Shown: positions 1-9,106, counted from the stretch's first letter. The stretch is DNA of 64,000 nt from Parasphingorhabdus cellanae (GCF_017498565.1 NZ_CP071794.1:3710001-3774000); one strand, 5' to 3'. Notes: a model not told the origin generated them from the letters alone. Numbers and translations are program-made.

Positions 1-153
1 GGCTATGTTAATTTTTACCTGCTGACCACGCTAGCCGCGTTTCCTGGTGTCATTATGTTCTGGCTGATGATCCGGTCTGGATTGGTCGATCGATCCTTGG
101 GCACGGCCGGTACAGAGCATGCGACGGATAGTGAGGTCAAAGAAGTACCTTAA
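1..153 (+). CDS. C-terminal end of an MFS transporter, AmpG-like (partial)
   Basis: Only the last 50 codons are present, ending in TAA at 151-153. The peptide has one hydrophobic helix (YLLTTLAAFPGVIMFW) followed by a short charged tail. That is how the twelfth helix and cytoplasmic tail of AmpG-type muropeptide permeases look. The AmpG family takes up anhydro-muropeptides across the inner membrane during wall recycling, but this fragment alone cannot prove the substrate. The stop overlaps the stop of folC on the other strand by a few bases, so the two genes converge without a spacer. The 5' part lies outside the window. Confidence 0.55.
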   Translation, partial: GYVNFYLLTTLAAFPGVIMFWLMIRSGLVDRSLGTAGTEHATDSEVKEVP

Positions 154-1472
154 TCTGGCGCTTGCCGATTATCCTCTAACACTCCGCCAGCAAGATAGAG
201 CGTCCCGGCAATCAGGACGGTTTGCGGCTCTCGTTCGGCGATTGCTTTCAAAGCACTTGCGACATTCGCTGCGCTTGAAATCGGGGCCTCGGTTTCGGGG
301 AAATCGCCCACGGCATGGGATGCATGCCCCTCAATGGGGACGACAGTGACGCTGGCGATTTTGGATCGTAGTGGATCTATGATCGCTGCCGGATCTTTAT
401 TGGCGAGCATGCCGGTTATGAGATGGATTGAGCTATCATCATAGCTATCAAAATGCGCGGCCAGCGCTTCGCCTGCGTTTACATTATGCCCGCCATCGAG
501 CCATAATTCAGCTGTTTCCGACAGTAAATCACGTAGGGGCCCAGGTGATAATTTTTGCAATCGTGCGGGCCATTTCGCCCATCCCATGGCGGCGCGGAAG
601 GCGGCTTCGGAAATTGCGATCTCATCTTGATGCCGCAACATGGCAATAGCGAGCGCGGCGTTATCGGCCTGGTGCACGCCGGGCAGGGCGGGGAGGGGAA
701 GTTTCAATTTCCCCCGATCATCGCAATAGTGGAGCTGGTCTTCGTAAATTGCGGCATCCCAAGTTTCGCCGCGCGGTAGATAGTGTGCGCCGGTCGCAGC
801 AGCGTGATCCGCAATTGCCTGCGCCACATTGTTGCGATATTTTTGCGTGAGCAACGGCACTCCGGGCTTTGCAATACCTGCTTTTTCCCAGCCGATGCGC
901 ACCAATGGATCAGTCGGGGTCCCCTTTTCGGGGGACAGCAGAAATTCCTTATGGTCGATGCCAAGCGCGGCCATGCCGGTTGCCGCAGGGGCCGCCACGA
1001 TATTGGTCGCGTCCAACCGGCCGCCCAGACCGACTTCCAATATGCAGGCATCGGCGGGTGTTTCGGCAAATGCTAACATGGCCGCCGCGGTGGTCGCTTC
1101 GAAAAAGCTGGGATTGATATCTTCGCTGGCGTCGAGGACACGCGCCAACAACGCCGCAAGATATTCGTCTTCGATCAATGTCCCGGCCAGCCTGATCCGT
1201 TCATTGAAACGCACCAGATGCGGACTGGAATAGACATGTGCTTTCAGGCCTTCGGCTTCCACTGCCGCGCGCAAAAAGGCGCAGGTGGACCCTTTGCCAT
1301 TGGTTCCGGCGACATGAAAAACCGGTGGCAGGTTCAGATGCGGGTTGCCCACGCGTTCCAGAACCGCGCTGATCCGCTCCAGTCCCAGAACATCGCGTCC
1401 GGGCGATAGCAGCGAAAGCCGATCGAGTTGTTTCTGAACCGCCGGATGGTCGGATCGTGCGCCGTCTGCCAT
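150..1472 (-). CDS. folC: bifunctional folylpolyglutamate synthase / dihydrofolate synthase
   Basis: FolC adds glutamate to dihydropteroate and to reduced folates, using ATP, in the cytoplasm. The 440-residue length is normal for the family. The Mur-ligase-type P-loop (AGTNGKGST, about residues 55-63) follows an N-terminal helix. Downstream is the family's conserved stretch around GRLDATN, and the C-terminal domain contains LDGGHN. The ATG at 1470-1472 has no strong Shine-Dalgarno and sits 17 bp after accD, so it is probably translated from the accD transcript. The accD-folC order is usual in alphaproteobacteria. The 3' end overlaps the convergent transporter gene. Confidence 0.95.
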   Translation of the reverse strand: MADGARSDHPAVQKQLDRLSLLSPGRDVLGLERISAVLERVGNPHLNLPPVFHVAGTNGKGSTCAFLRAAVEAEGLKAHVYSSPHLVRFNERIRLAGTLIEDEYLAALLARVLDASEDINPSFFEATTAAAMLAFAETPADACILEVGLGGRLDATNIVAAPAATGMAALGIDHKEFLLSPEKGTPTDPLVRIGWEKAGIAKPGVPLLTQKYRNNVAQAIADHAAATGAHYLPRGETWDAAIYEDQLHYCDDRGKLKLPLPALPGVHQADNAALAIAMLRHQDEIAISEAAFRAAMGWAKWPARLQKLSPGPLRDLLSETAELWLDGGHNVNAGEALAAHFDSYDDSSIHLITGMLANKDPAAIIDPLRSKIASVTVVPIEGHASHAVGDFPETEAPISSAANVASALKAIAEREPQTVLIAGTLYLAGGVLEDNRQAPD

Positions 1473-1489
1473 GAGTGAATACGGCTGGT

Positions 1490-2344
1490 TTAAGCCGCTG
1501 TCTTCCAGGCCATAAGGTAAGACATGACTTGCGCCAATTGGTTGCGCAACTCCTTGCGGTGGACAACCATGTCGATCATGCCATGTTCCAGCAGATATTC
1601 TGCGGTCTGGAACCCTTCAGGCAGTTTTTCCCGGATGGTGTTTTCAATCACACGCTGGCCAGCAAAACCGATCAGAGCGCCGGGCTCTGATATCTGGACA
1701 TCGCCAAGCATTGCATAGCTTGCCGTAACGCCGCCGGTGGTCGGATCGGTCAGCACAACGATAAACGGCAGACCCGCTTCGCGCAGCATCGATATGGCCA
1801 CGGTGGTCTTGGGCATCTGCATCAGCGACAAAATGCCTTCCTGCATCCGTGCGCCGCCTGCCGCTGTGAAAATAATATAGGGGCATTGCTCTTCTAACGC
1901 ACGGTTTGCGCCGTCAACAAAAGCCTGACCTACGGCGAGACCCATCGAACCACCCATGAAAGCAAAGTCCTGAACACCGACCACACAGGGAATATTGTCG
2001 ATAGTGCCAGTGGCCGTAATCAGTGCATCCTGTTCCTCGGTCTTGGCGCGTGCGGCTTTCAGGCGATCGGTATATTTTTTCTGGTCTTTGAAGCGCAGAG
2101 GATCTTCTTTGACTAATGTGAAGGGAATAATCTTCCAGCTATTCTCGTCCATAATCTGCTCAAAGCGGATCATCGGCCCGATGCGGTCATGATGCTCGCA
2201 TTTCGGGCAGACTTGCATATTCTCCTCAAACTCCTTGAGGAAGACCATGGCTTCGCATTTTTTGCATTTGTGCCAGAGATTATCCGGCGATTCTTTCTTG
2301 GTGATCGAAGCGATCTTGTTACGGACATTGCTAAGCCAAGACAT
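1490..2344 (-). CDS. accD: acetyl-CoA carboxylase carboxyltransferase subunit beta
   Basis: AccD forms the carboxyltransferase half of acetyl-CoA carboxylase with AccA, making malonyl-CoA for fatty acid synthesis. The 284-residue protein opens with the four-cysteine zinc ribbon (Cys27, Cys30, Cys46, Cys49). A crotonase-fold carboxyltransferase domain follows, with the GGSMG and GGARMQEG oxyanion-hole regions. The start ATG (2342-2344) has a GGGGAA-like ribosome site. It follows trpA by 20 bp on the same strand, so tryptophan and fatty acid genes share a transcript, as is common in this class. Confidence 0.96.
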   Translation of the reverse strand: MSWLSNVRNKIASITKKESPDNLWHKCKKCEAMVFLKEFEENMQVCPKCEHHDRIGPMIRFEQIMDENSWKIIPFTLVKEDPLRFKDQKKYTDRLKAARAKTEEQDALITATGTIDNIPCVVGVQDFAFMGGSMGLAVGQAFVDGANRALEEQCPYIIFTAAGGARMQEGILSLMQMPKTTVAISMLREAGLPFIVVLTDPTTGGVTASYAMLGDVQISEPGALIGFAGQRVIENTIREKLPEGFQTAEYLLEHGMIDMVVHRKELRNQLAQVMSYLMAWKTAA

Positions 2345-2364
2345 GCGTCAATTCCCCAGATTTT

Positions 2365-3153
2365 TTAGCGTGCGCTTCTGATAGCATCAGAAAGTGATTT
2401 TACATAGTCTTTGACATGTGGAGCAGCGTCGGCGCCATGTTCGGCGATGATCTCGACAATCGCGGAGCCAACGACAACGCCGTCGGCAACGCGCGCGATA
2501 TCAGCGGCTTGCTCCGGCGTGCGAACCCCGAAGCCCACGGCGACGGGCAGGTCTGTGCCCGCTTTCAGGCGAGAGACCGCTTCCTCGATGCTGGCCTGTG
2601 CCGCCTGTTGCAGCCCGGTAATCCCGGCGACAGAAACATAATAGAGAAAGCCCGAAGCGTTGTTGAGGATTTCTGGCAAGCGTTCGGCATCGGTCGTTGG
2701 TGTGGCGAGACGGATTACAGCGACATCCTTTGCGCGCAGACTATCGCCCAAGCTGTCATCTTCCTCCACGGGAATATCGACACAGATAACGCCATCAACG
2801 CCTGCGTTGACGCAAGCATCGGCGAACCAGTCGGCCCCGCGGATCGTCATCGGATTGGCATAGCCCATCAAAACAAGCGGCACCGTAGGATGGCGTTCCC
2901 GAAAGGCTGTGGCGATATTCAATATGTCCGCGGTTTTTGTACCTGCGCTGAGGCTACGGATATTTGCTGCCTGAATGGCGGGACCATCGGCCATGGGATC
3001 GGTGAACGGCATGCCGAGTTCGATAATATCGGCACCGCCATCGACTAGGGCGTCAAGGACAGCGCCAGTATCGGTAGCGGTCGGATCACCGCCGGTTACG
3101 AATGCGACAAGGGCTGCGCGGTCCGTTGGGAAGGCAGAGGCCAGGCGGGTCAT
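2365..3153 (-). CDS. trpA: tryptophan synthase subunit alpha
   Basis: TrpA cleaves indole-3-glycerol phosphate to indole and glyceraldehyde-3-phosphate and channels indole to TrpB. The 262-residue TIM barrel has the family signature IIELGMPFTDPMADGP. This contains the catalytic glutamate (Glu45) and aspartate (Asp56). A GFGVRTPEQA phosphate-binding loop lies near the end. The start ATG overlaps the stop of the preceding small membrane gene (ATGA) and has a GGAGAAGG ribosome site, indicating translational coupling. trpB, its partner, lies just upstream on the same strand, separated by one small gene. Confidence 0.96.
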   Translation of the reverse strand: MTRLASAFPTDRAALVAFVTGGDPTATDTGAVLDALVDGGADIIELGMPFTDPMADGPAIQAANIRSLSAGTKTADILNIATAFRERHPTVPLVLMGYANPMTIRGADWFADACVNAGVDGVICVDIPVEEDDSLGDSLRAKDVAVIRLATPTTDAERLPEILNNASGFLYYVSVAGITGLQQAAQASIEEAVSRLKAGTDLPVAVGFGVRTPEQAADIARVADGVVVGSAIVEIIAEHGADAAPHVKDYVKSLSDAIRSAR

Positions 3154-3356
3154 TTGCCTTCTCCGAGGCCATGTTCTCCAAAGACCCTTTTTCTAACCCA
3201 GTGAGCGATTGTGATCGCAACTAAGACAGCTGGCAAAGTCGTAAAATACTCGTTGTTTCCGAGTTGAGGAACCTGTTTCAACAGCCAAATGAAAACGACA
3301 CCAAGTGGAAGCGCAACAGACAAATAAAGGAGAAATGCCTTCGTTCGCTCAGTCAT
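3150..3356 (-). CDS. small two-helix membrane protein between trpB and trpA
   Basis: I do not recognise this 68-residue protein. It has two predicted membrane helices (roughly residues 7-25 and 40-55) and a short basic tail. It overlaps the trpB stop at its start and the trpA start at its end, both by the ATGA type of overlap. This tight coupling argues that it is a real translated gene, not a chance frame. No motif points to a function. It may simply travel with the trp genes; a link to tryptophan synthesis is not shown by the sequence. Confidence 0.7.
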   Translation of the reverse strand: MTERTKAFLLYLSVALPLGVVFIWLLKQVPQLGNNEYFTTLPAVLVAITIAHWVRKRVFGEHGLGEGK

Positions 3357-4584
3357 ATCTCCGTCCCCAAAGCCTCAGCGACCGTGAAAATATCCTTGTC
3401 CCCGCGCCCACAGAGGTTGGCCAAGATTATCTGATCCTTGTCCATCTTGACCGCTTCCCGTGCCACGGCGGCAATCGCATGGCTCGGCTCCAGCGCCGGA
3501 ATGATGCCCTCCGTGCCACAGAGCAGTTGAAACGCTTCCAGCGCTTCGGTATCGGTCACGCTGTCATAACGCACTCGGCCGGATTCTTTCAGCCAGCTAT
3601 GTTCCGGACCAATGCCGGGATAGTCGAGACCGGCGCTGATCGAATGGGCTTCGTCAATCTGCCCGTCTTCGTCCTGCAGCAAATATGTTTTGTTGCCGTG
3701 CAAAATGCCGGGTTTCCCGCCCGCCAGCGATGCAGCATGTTCTTTTTCCAGGCCATGGCCCGCCGCCTCAATGCCGAGCATTTCGACATCGGGATCATCC
3801 AGAAATGGATGGAACAGGCCAATAGCGTTAGATCCCCGCCAATGGCTGCAACCAGCATGTCGGGCAGGCGACCTGTACGCGCCAGCATCTGTTCGCGCGC
3901 TTCGCGGCCAATGACACTTTGAAAATCGCGAACCAGTTCAGGATAGGGATGGGGGCCAGCGGCCGTTCCGATGATGTAGAAAGTATCATGCACATTGGCG
4001 ACCCAGTCGCGCAAAGCGTCGTTCATGGCGTCCTTCAGCGTCGCCGAGCCACTGGTCACTGGCACGACCTCTGCGCCTAGCAACCGCATCCGGAAAATAT
4101 TCGGCTTCTGCCGCTCAATATCGGTCGCGCCCATATAGATCACGCAGGGCAGGCCAAAGCGGGCGCAGACAGTCGCCGTTGCCACACCGTGCTGACCCGC
4201 GCCGGTTTCCGCGATGATCCGCGTCTTGCCCATGCGTTTGGCGAGCAATATCTGGCCGATGCAATTGTTAATCTTGTGCGCGCCGGTATGGTTGAGCTCA
4301 TCGCGCTTGAACCAGATTTGCGCGCCTTTGCCTTCTGGCGCGTCTTTCCGGACGTGCTCGGTCAGGCGCTCGGCAAAATAGAGCGGGCTGGGACGACCGA
4401 CATAATGCTCCAGCAGGTCATCAAATTCTTCCGCAAAAGCCGGGTCGGCCTGTGCCGCGCGATAATGCTTTTCCAGGTCGAGAATCAGCGGCATCAGCGT
4501 CTCGGCCACATAACGCCCACCAAATTGGCCGAAATGGCCGCGATCGTCGGGTTGGTTGCGGAAGCTGTTAGGTTGGTCGTTCAT
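3353..4584 (-). pseudogene. trpB: tryptophan synthase subunit beta, broken by a one-base frameshift as given
   Basis: TrpB condenses indole with serine, using PLP. The frame from the ATG at 4582-4584 gives a normal TrpB N-terminus with the PLP lysine region ([10 protein letters not shown]) up to LVAAIGG. It then leaves frame. The correct C-terminal part (NAIGLFHPF through GRGDKDIF) continues in another frame to the TGA at 3353-3355. One extra G in the run at 3834-3837 (CCCC on the plus strand) would restore the expected GGGSNA phosphate-binding loop and a 410-residue protein, a normal length. Both halves are otherwise intact and the gene sits in a conserved trp operon. A homopolymer sequencing error is therefore at least as likely as a genuine mutation. 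Confidence 0.9.
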
Positions 4585-4604
4585 TTTTCAAATTTCCGCT
4601 TATG

Positions 4605-4665
4605 CTGAGCCTGTCGAAACATATTTATCGGTGGCGTTTTGCCAATCATCCTTCGACAGGCTCAG
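4605..4665. repeat. palindromic REP-like element with a 14-bp inverted repeat
   Basis: CTGAGCCTGTCGAA at 4605-4618 is repeated in perfect inverted form at 4652-4665, with a 33-base spacer. The core resembles a dispersed intergenic repeat I remember from sphingomonad genomes. The inner arm enters the 3' end of trpF, so the last codons and the TGA stop of trpF (4662-4664) are made by repeat sequence. It could form a stem-loop in the trpF-trpB mRNA. I saw no second copy in the window. Confidence 0.7.
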
Positions 4666-5312
4666 GACGAACGGCGGTTATCAAAGTCCTGAACCGCTTG
4701 GCAAAAGGCAGCGATTCTGTCCACATCTTTGACGCCCGGCGCGGATTCTACGCCTGAGGAAACATCGACCAGCGGCGGGTTTGTGGCTTCGATGGCTTGC
4801 GCTATGTTGTCGGAATCTAAACCGCCAGCAAGGCCCCATGGCACCTTATGCTTATGGCCTTCCAGCACAGTCCAATCAAAACTTGTTCCTGTGCCGCCGG
4901 GCAGGGCTTTGGCCGGAGCATCGAATAACAGCCGGTCGGCAGCGCCCTCAAAGCGGCTGCTCTTTGCCAATGTCGCTTGGTCTCGCAAACCGAGGGCTTT
5001 CCAGACCTCAACATTGCTCTGATCGCGTACCAGTTTGATCCACTCAGGTGTCTCTCTGCCATGAAATTGGATAACGTCAGGGCGAACGATATGCACCGCT
5101 TGCCCGGTGAGCTTTGGGTCTGCATTGACCAGCAAGAGCACCGTTTTCATCGCCCCCAGCGTGGCTTCCCGCAATTCCGCAGCACGTTCCAGTGATACAT
5201 GGCGCGGGCTTTTCTCGAAATGCACAAGGCCGATATAGTCGGCTCCTGCCTTAGCAGCAGCTGCGATGCTGGCTTCGTTGGACAAGCCACATATTTTGAT
5301 TTCAGTCTTCAT
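4662..5312 (-). CDS. trpF: phosphoribosylanthranilate isomerase
   Basis: TrpF isomerises N-(5'-phosphoribosyl)anthranilate to the carboxyphenylamino-deoxyribulose phosphate, the third tryptophan step. The 216-residue TIM barrel begins with the signature IKICGL. It contains the conserved VQFHG-like stretch (IQFHGRE) and ends with the phosphate-binding LAGGLD and VDVSSGVE motifs. It starts 8 bp after pyrF. Its final residues and stop codon come from the palindromic repeat. The next gene, trpB, starts 77 bp further on. Confidence 0.95.
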   Translation of the reverse strand: MKTEIKICGLSNEASIAAAAKAGADYIGLVHFEKSPRHVSLERAAELREATLGAMKTVLLLVNADPKLTGQAVHIVRPDVIQFHGRETPEWIKLVRDQSNVEVWKALGLRDQATLAKSSRFEGAADRLLFDAPAKALPGGTGTSFDWTVLEGHKHKVPWGLAGGLDSDNIAQAIEATNPPLVDVSSGVESAPGVKDVDRIAAFCQAVQDFDNRRSS

Positions 5313-5320
5313 CGGCTGGC

Positions 5321-5995
5321 TTAGAGCGTGGCCTCAATTGACCGCGCCGCCGCATTGGGGTTCTCTGCTGCAGTAATCGGACGACCGATTACCAACACGC
5401 TGGCGCCATCATCACGCGCTGCACGCGGCGTTACCGTCCGTTTCTGGTCGCCGGCCTTGCCGTTAGCAGGGCGCAGCCCGGGGACAACAAAATAGCCATT
5501 TTTCCAAATTTTATGCGCTGCACCAACTTCATTGCCGGAACAGACAATACCATCCAACCCCGCTTCGCCAGCCAGATTAGCCAGTCGCTCCACCTGATCA
5601 TGGGGACTCCCGCTATAGCCGACCGCCCCCATGTCGCGCTCGTCCAGCGAGGTGAGCAGTGTGACGCCAACAACCTTGGTATGGCTACCCGCTGCGGCTT
5701 TCGCATCCTCCATCATCGCCCGCCCGCCTGACGCGTGGATCGTGACAATGGCCGGCTCCAGGACATTGATGGCCTGCATGGCTTTCGCGACGGTATTGGG
5801 AATATCATGAAGCTTGAGGTCCAGAAAAATCGGTAGGCCGATTTTCTGGATTTCATGTACGCCATGATGACCATTGGCGCAGAAAAATTCCAGGCCAAGT
5901 TTCAGGCCGCCAATATGACCTTTTACGGATTGGGCTAGCTCAATCGCATTGTCCAGTATCGGTGTGTCGAGCGCAACAAATATGGGGTTGGTCAT
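5321..5995 (-). CDS. pyrF: orotidine 5'-phosphate decarboxylase
   Basis: PyrF converts OMP to UMP, the last de novo pyrimidine step. The 224-residue TIM barrel carries the catalytic charge network DLKLHD (Asp59, Lys61, Asp64) and the phosphate-gripper region near VVPGLRP. The start ATG overlaps the lapA-like gene's stop by 4 bp (ATGA), so the two are coupled. It is followed by trpF. The lapA-pyrF-trpF order is a familiar arrangement in alphaproteobacteria. Confidence 0.95.
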   Translation of the reverse strand: MTNPIFVALDTPILDNAIELAQSVKGHIGGLKLGLEFFCANGHHGVHEIQKIGLPIFLDLKLHDIPNTVAKAMQAINVLEPAIVTIHASGGRAMMEDAKAAAGSHTKVVGVTLLTSLDERDMGAVGYSGSPHDQVERLANLAGEAGLDGIVCSGNEVGAAHKIWKNGYFVVPGLRPANGKAGDQKRTVTPRAARDDGASVLVIGRPITAAENPNAAARSIEATL

Positions 5996-6414
5996 GTGCC
6001 TGCTGCCTTGTCATCTTTAGCGGCGGAAGCTGTGATCGGCGAAACCGCTGGTGCCGGTTCAGCAATCTGGTCTTTGCCGAGATCGAGTGGCGCCGATGCG
6101 GGCGGCTTCGGTGATGCCGGGGCCGCCGGAGCAGATGTTGCTGGACGTGTCGTCGGCGTAGCCGGTGTCGGTGCTGGCCGCGCTGCCGCTTCCAATGTCT
6201 TGATCCGCCTGTTCAAACGCCACTTCGATGTACGGTGGATCAGCCATAAAGGCACAAAACCCAGCAAAAAGGCGCCAATTACAAGTACCGGTAATTTGGT
6301 ATCAACGCGGACGTCTTCCCAGATCAACACGGATGTGGGCGACCAGTTATTGACTGCAAATACAACCAATATGACCGCCAATATGACCCAGAAAAGCGTT
6401 TTAATAAACTGCAT
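5992..6414 (-). CDS. lapA: LapA-domain inner-membrane protein (DUF1049)
   Basis: The 140-residue protein has two membrane helices (about residues 4-22 and 43-62) with a short periplasmic loop, then a basic coiled region (RLNRRIKTLEAA). A long Ala/Pro/Thr-rich tail follows. The two-helix unit matches the LapA domain found in an E. coli protein involved in lipopolysaccharide assembly. The E. coli function should not be transferred without evidence, because sphingomonads carry glycosphingolipids in place of typical LPS. A GAGGG ribosome site precedes the ATG. It is the first gene of the run leading to pyrF and trpF. Confidence 0.75.
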   Translation of the reverse strand: MQFIKTLFWVILAVILVVFAVNNWSPTSVLIWEDVRVDTKLPVLVIGAFLLGFVPLWLIHRTSKWRLNRRIKTLEAAARPAPTPATPTTRPATSAPAAPASPKPPASAPLDLGKDQIAEPAPAVSPITASAAKDDKAAGT

Positions 6415-6504
6415 ACGAAACCCTCATTTGCGCATTTTTTTACATATTACGCGTAAATTCGATCAGTGACCAGAGTTGTTACTATTTAGGGTTAAGCTAA
6501 AGAC

Positions 6505-7806
6505 TTATTCACCAAAAACGCGGGCAAAAATCGTATCGATATGCTTGAAGTGATAATCCAGATTAAACCGTTCTTCCAGCTCGGCATCTGACAACTTCCC
6601 GGTGACATCAGGATCGGCTTTGAGCAGATCGAGCAGTGCGATTTCGCCATCCGATTCCCAAACCTTCATAGCGTTGCGTTGAACAATCCGGTAACTGTCT
6701 TCGCGGCTGATACCCGCTTGAGTCAGCGCCAGCAGAACCCGCTGAGAGTGCACAAGGCCGCCCATCCGATCGAGATTTTTCTGCATACGCTCTGGATAGA
6801 TGAGCAGTTTTTCAATGACTCCGGTTAGACGGGCGAGGGCAAAGTCCAAGGTGATCGTGGCATCAGGGCCGATCATGCGCTCGACCGAACTGTGCGAGAT
6901 ATCGCGCTCATGCCACAAGGCGACATTTTCCATCGCGGGCAGAGCATAGCTGCGCACCATGCGAGCAAGACCGGTCAGATTTTCGGTCAGAATCGGGTTG
7001 CGCTTGTGCGGCATTGCGCTGGAGCCTTTTTGACCCGGCGAAAAATATTCCTCGGCTTCCAGCACTTCGGTGCGTTGCAAATGGCGAATTTCAACCGCAA
7101 GTCGCTCTACGGAGGAAGCTACAACCGCCAGCGTGGCAAAATATTGTGCATGGCGGTCGCGGGGAATGACTTGTGTTGAGACAGGCTCAATTTCGAGACC
7201 CATTTTTTCCGCCACATGCGCTTCGACCTTGGGATCGATATTGGCAAACGTGCCGACCGCGCCGGATATGGCACAGGTTGCGACTTCCTTGCGCGCGAGG
7301 ACCAGTCGATCGCGATTTCGTTCAAATTCGGCATAAGCCTGCGCCAGTTTCATTCCGAAGGTGACGGGCTCGCCATGAATACCGTGGCTGCGGCCGATGG
7401 TCGGGGTCAATTTATGCTCATAAGCACGGGTTTTGATCGCCGCGAGCAGCTTGTCCATATCGGCCAGCAAAATATCGGTGGCGCGGGTCAGCTGCACCGC
7501 AACGCACGTGTCGAGTACGTCGCTCGACGTCATGCCTTGATGCATGAAACGCGCCTCTTCACCGACATTTTCGGCAACATTCGTCAGAAAGGCGATGACA
7601 TCATGCTTCACTTCGCGTTCAATCTCGTCAATCCGCGCAACGTCAAATTTCCCTTTGGCCCAGATCGCTGCTGCTGCTTCCTTGGGAACCACGCCTAATT
7701 CAGCGAGCGCATCAGTGGCATGCGCTTCTATTTCAAACCAGATTTGGAACTTGGATTCAGGCTCCCAAATGGCAACCATTTCGGGGCGGGAATAGCGCGG
7801 TATCAT
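6505..7806 (-). CDS. purB: adenylosuccinate lyase
   Basis: PurB catalyses two fumarate-releasing steps, in IMP synthesis and in IMP-to-AMP conversion. The protein is 433 residues from the chosen start. The family signature SSAMPHKRNP is present, along with the substrate-binding TSSDVLDT and GRSHGIHG stretches. An upstream in-frame ATG at 7926 would add 40 unrelated residues. The ATG at 7804-7806 is preferred because it gives the standard N-terminus (IPRYSRPEM) and has an AAGGAAAG ribosome site. It is divergent from pfkA across a 135-bp spacer that must hold both promoters. Confidence 0.96.
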   Translation of the reverse strand: MIPRYSRPEMVAIWEPESKFQIWFEIEAHATDALAELGVVPKEAAAAIWAKGKFDVARIDEIEREVKHDVIAFLTNVAENVGEEARFMHQGMTSSDVLDTCVAVQLTRATDILLADMDKLLAAIKTRAYEHKLTPTIGRSHGIHGEPVTFGMKLAQAYAEFERNRDRLVLARKEVATCAISGAVGTFANIDPKVEAHVAEKMGLEIEPVSTQVIPRDRHAQYFATLAVVASSVERLAVEIRHLQRTEVLEAEEYFSPGQKGSSAMPHKRNPILTENLTGLARMVRSYALPAMENVALWHERDISHSSVERMIGPDATITLDFALARLTGVIEKLLIYPERMQKNLDRMGGLVHSQRVLLALTQAGISREDSYRIVQRNAMKVWESDGEIALLDLLKADPDVTGKLSDAELEERFNLDYHFKHIDTIFARVFGE

Positions 7807-7941
7807 TTTTTCTTTCCTTGAAACTGAAAAAGCTGGTTTAATCCAGACTTTAGATGATCTGAGAATTGCCGCCCCGCTAGCAGCTACATAATGAGTCGGC
7901 AATGTGTGGCGCTGAGGGAATGGCACAACAGGGAGAATAAT

Positions 7942-9042
7942 ATGCGTCTGGCAGTATTAACCGGCGGCGGCGACGTTCCGGGCCTCAACCCTTGCATCCG
8001 GTCAATTGCGATGTCGGCTTGGCAGCGCGGCTGGGATGTTATTGGCCTGCGCCGGGGCTGGGAAGGGGTGCTGGAGACCGATCCGACGGATCCCTGGTCG
8101 CTGGAAAATTCCGCGATGGTGCTCGACAAGGATGCGGTGCGCGGGATTGACCGGCAAGGTGGAACCATATTGCACAGCTCTCGGTGTGACCCGCGGGTAA
8201 CCCCCGACGGAGATCAGACACAAAAGGTTCTCGACATATTGGATGCACTGAAAGTGGATGCTCTCATCACAATGGGCGGTGATGGTACATTGCGGTTTTC
8301 AGCCCATCTCGCCAGTTTGGGGCGCAATGTGATTTCCATCCCGAAGACGATGGATAACGATGTTTTTGGTACCGATTATTGTATCGGCTTTTCCACTGCT
8401 GTCACACGGTCAGTGGAAGCGATTAATGCGCTCCGAACCACGGTAGCGAGCCATGAACGGATAGCCGTTATCGAGCTGTTCGGGCGCCGGTCCGGAGAGA
8501 CCGCTTTGTTATCCGGTTTTCTGTCTCAGGCTGATCGTACCGTTATTGCAGAAGTACCGGTGGATATTGATCAGCTATTGCCGCTATTGCTTGCAGACAA
8601 AGCAAATAATCCGGAAAGTTACGCCATTTGCCTGGTGTCAGAAGGCGCCAAGTTGGCAGGCAACGAAGTTGATGACGCCGAGATCAGCAAATCCAACACC
8701 AATCGTATCGGCGTGAATATCGGTACTCAATTGGCGAGAGAAATCGAGGCGCGGTCGCCCGAACGCACCATCGTGCAGGAATTGGCCTATCTGATGCGCG
8801 CTGGCGAACCCGATGCGATGGATCGGATGGTCGGCTTTGCATTTGGCGCTTTGGCGGTGCAGCTAATAGAGGAGGGCCGGACGTCCAACATGGTTTGCCT
8901 GACCGACGGCAATTATGGCGTTGTGCCTATTGGAACGCTGCTGGAAGGCACCAAAGGCGTGAATGTTTCTGGTTTATATGATGCGCGTCAATATCGCGCC
9001 AATCTTGTGCAGATAGAGGACATGCCGATGTTTCTATATTGA
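7942..9042 (+). CDS. pfkA: 6-phosphofructokinase (phosphoryl donor uncertain)
   Basis: Phosphorylates fructose-6-phosphate in glycolysis. The 366-residue protein has the N-terminal nucleotide loop GGGDVPGLN, the GGDGT motif and PKTMDND, all PfkA-family. The glycine in GGDGT is the residue usual for ATP enzymes. The lysine in PKTMDND is the residue usual for pyrophosphate enzymes or for the mixed ATP subgroup, so the donor cannot be settled here. The ATG at 7942 is chosen over an upstream frame opening at 7891 because of the GGGAG ribosome site and the family N-terminus. Many sphingomonads rely on the Entner-Doudoroff route, so an apparently intact phosphofructokinase is notable. Confidence 0.9.
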   Translation: MRLAVLTGGGDVPGLNPCIRSIAMSAWQRGWDVIGLRRGWEGVLETDPTDPWSLENSAMVLDKDAVRGIDRQGGTILHSSRCDPRVTPDGDQTQKVLDILDALKVDALITMGGDGTLRFSAHLASLGRNVISIPKTMDNDVFGTDYCIGFSTAVTRSVEAINALRTTVASHERIAVIELFGRRSGETALLSGFLSQADRTVIAEVPVDIDQLLPLLLADKANNPESYAICLVSEGAKLAGNEVDDAEISKSNTNRIGVNIGTQLAREIEARSPERTIVQELAYLMRAGEPDAMDRMVGFAFGALAVQLIEEGRTSNMVCLTDGNYGVVPIGTLLEGTKGVNVSGLYDARQYRANLVQIEDMPMFLY

Positions 9043-9106
9043 GCGCATGGGGACGGCTGTAACTATTAAGCCGTCGCGACGAATAGGGTGATGAGGGGAT
9101 CACGAA

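Noticed and set aside
7807-7926. 40-residue N-terminal extension of PurB
   Set aside because: It overlaps the divergent promoter region. The internal ATG at 7806 has a ribosome site and the standard PurB opening.
9052-9075. 7-bp stem (GACGGCT/AGCCGTC) after pfkA as a terminator
   Set aside because: The stem is short, the loop long and there is no T run. It is not convincing enough to list.
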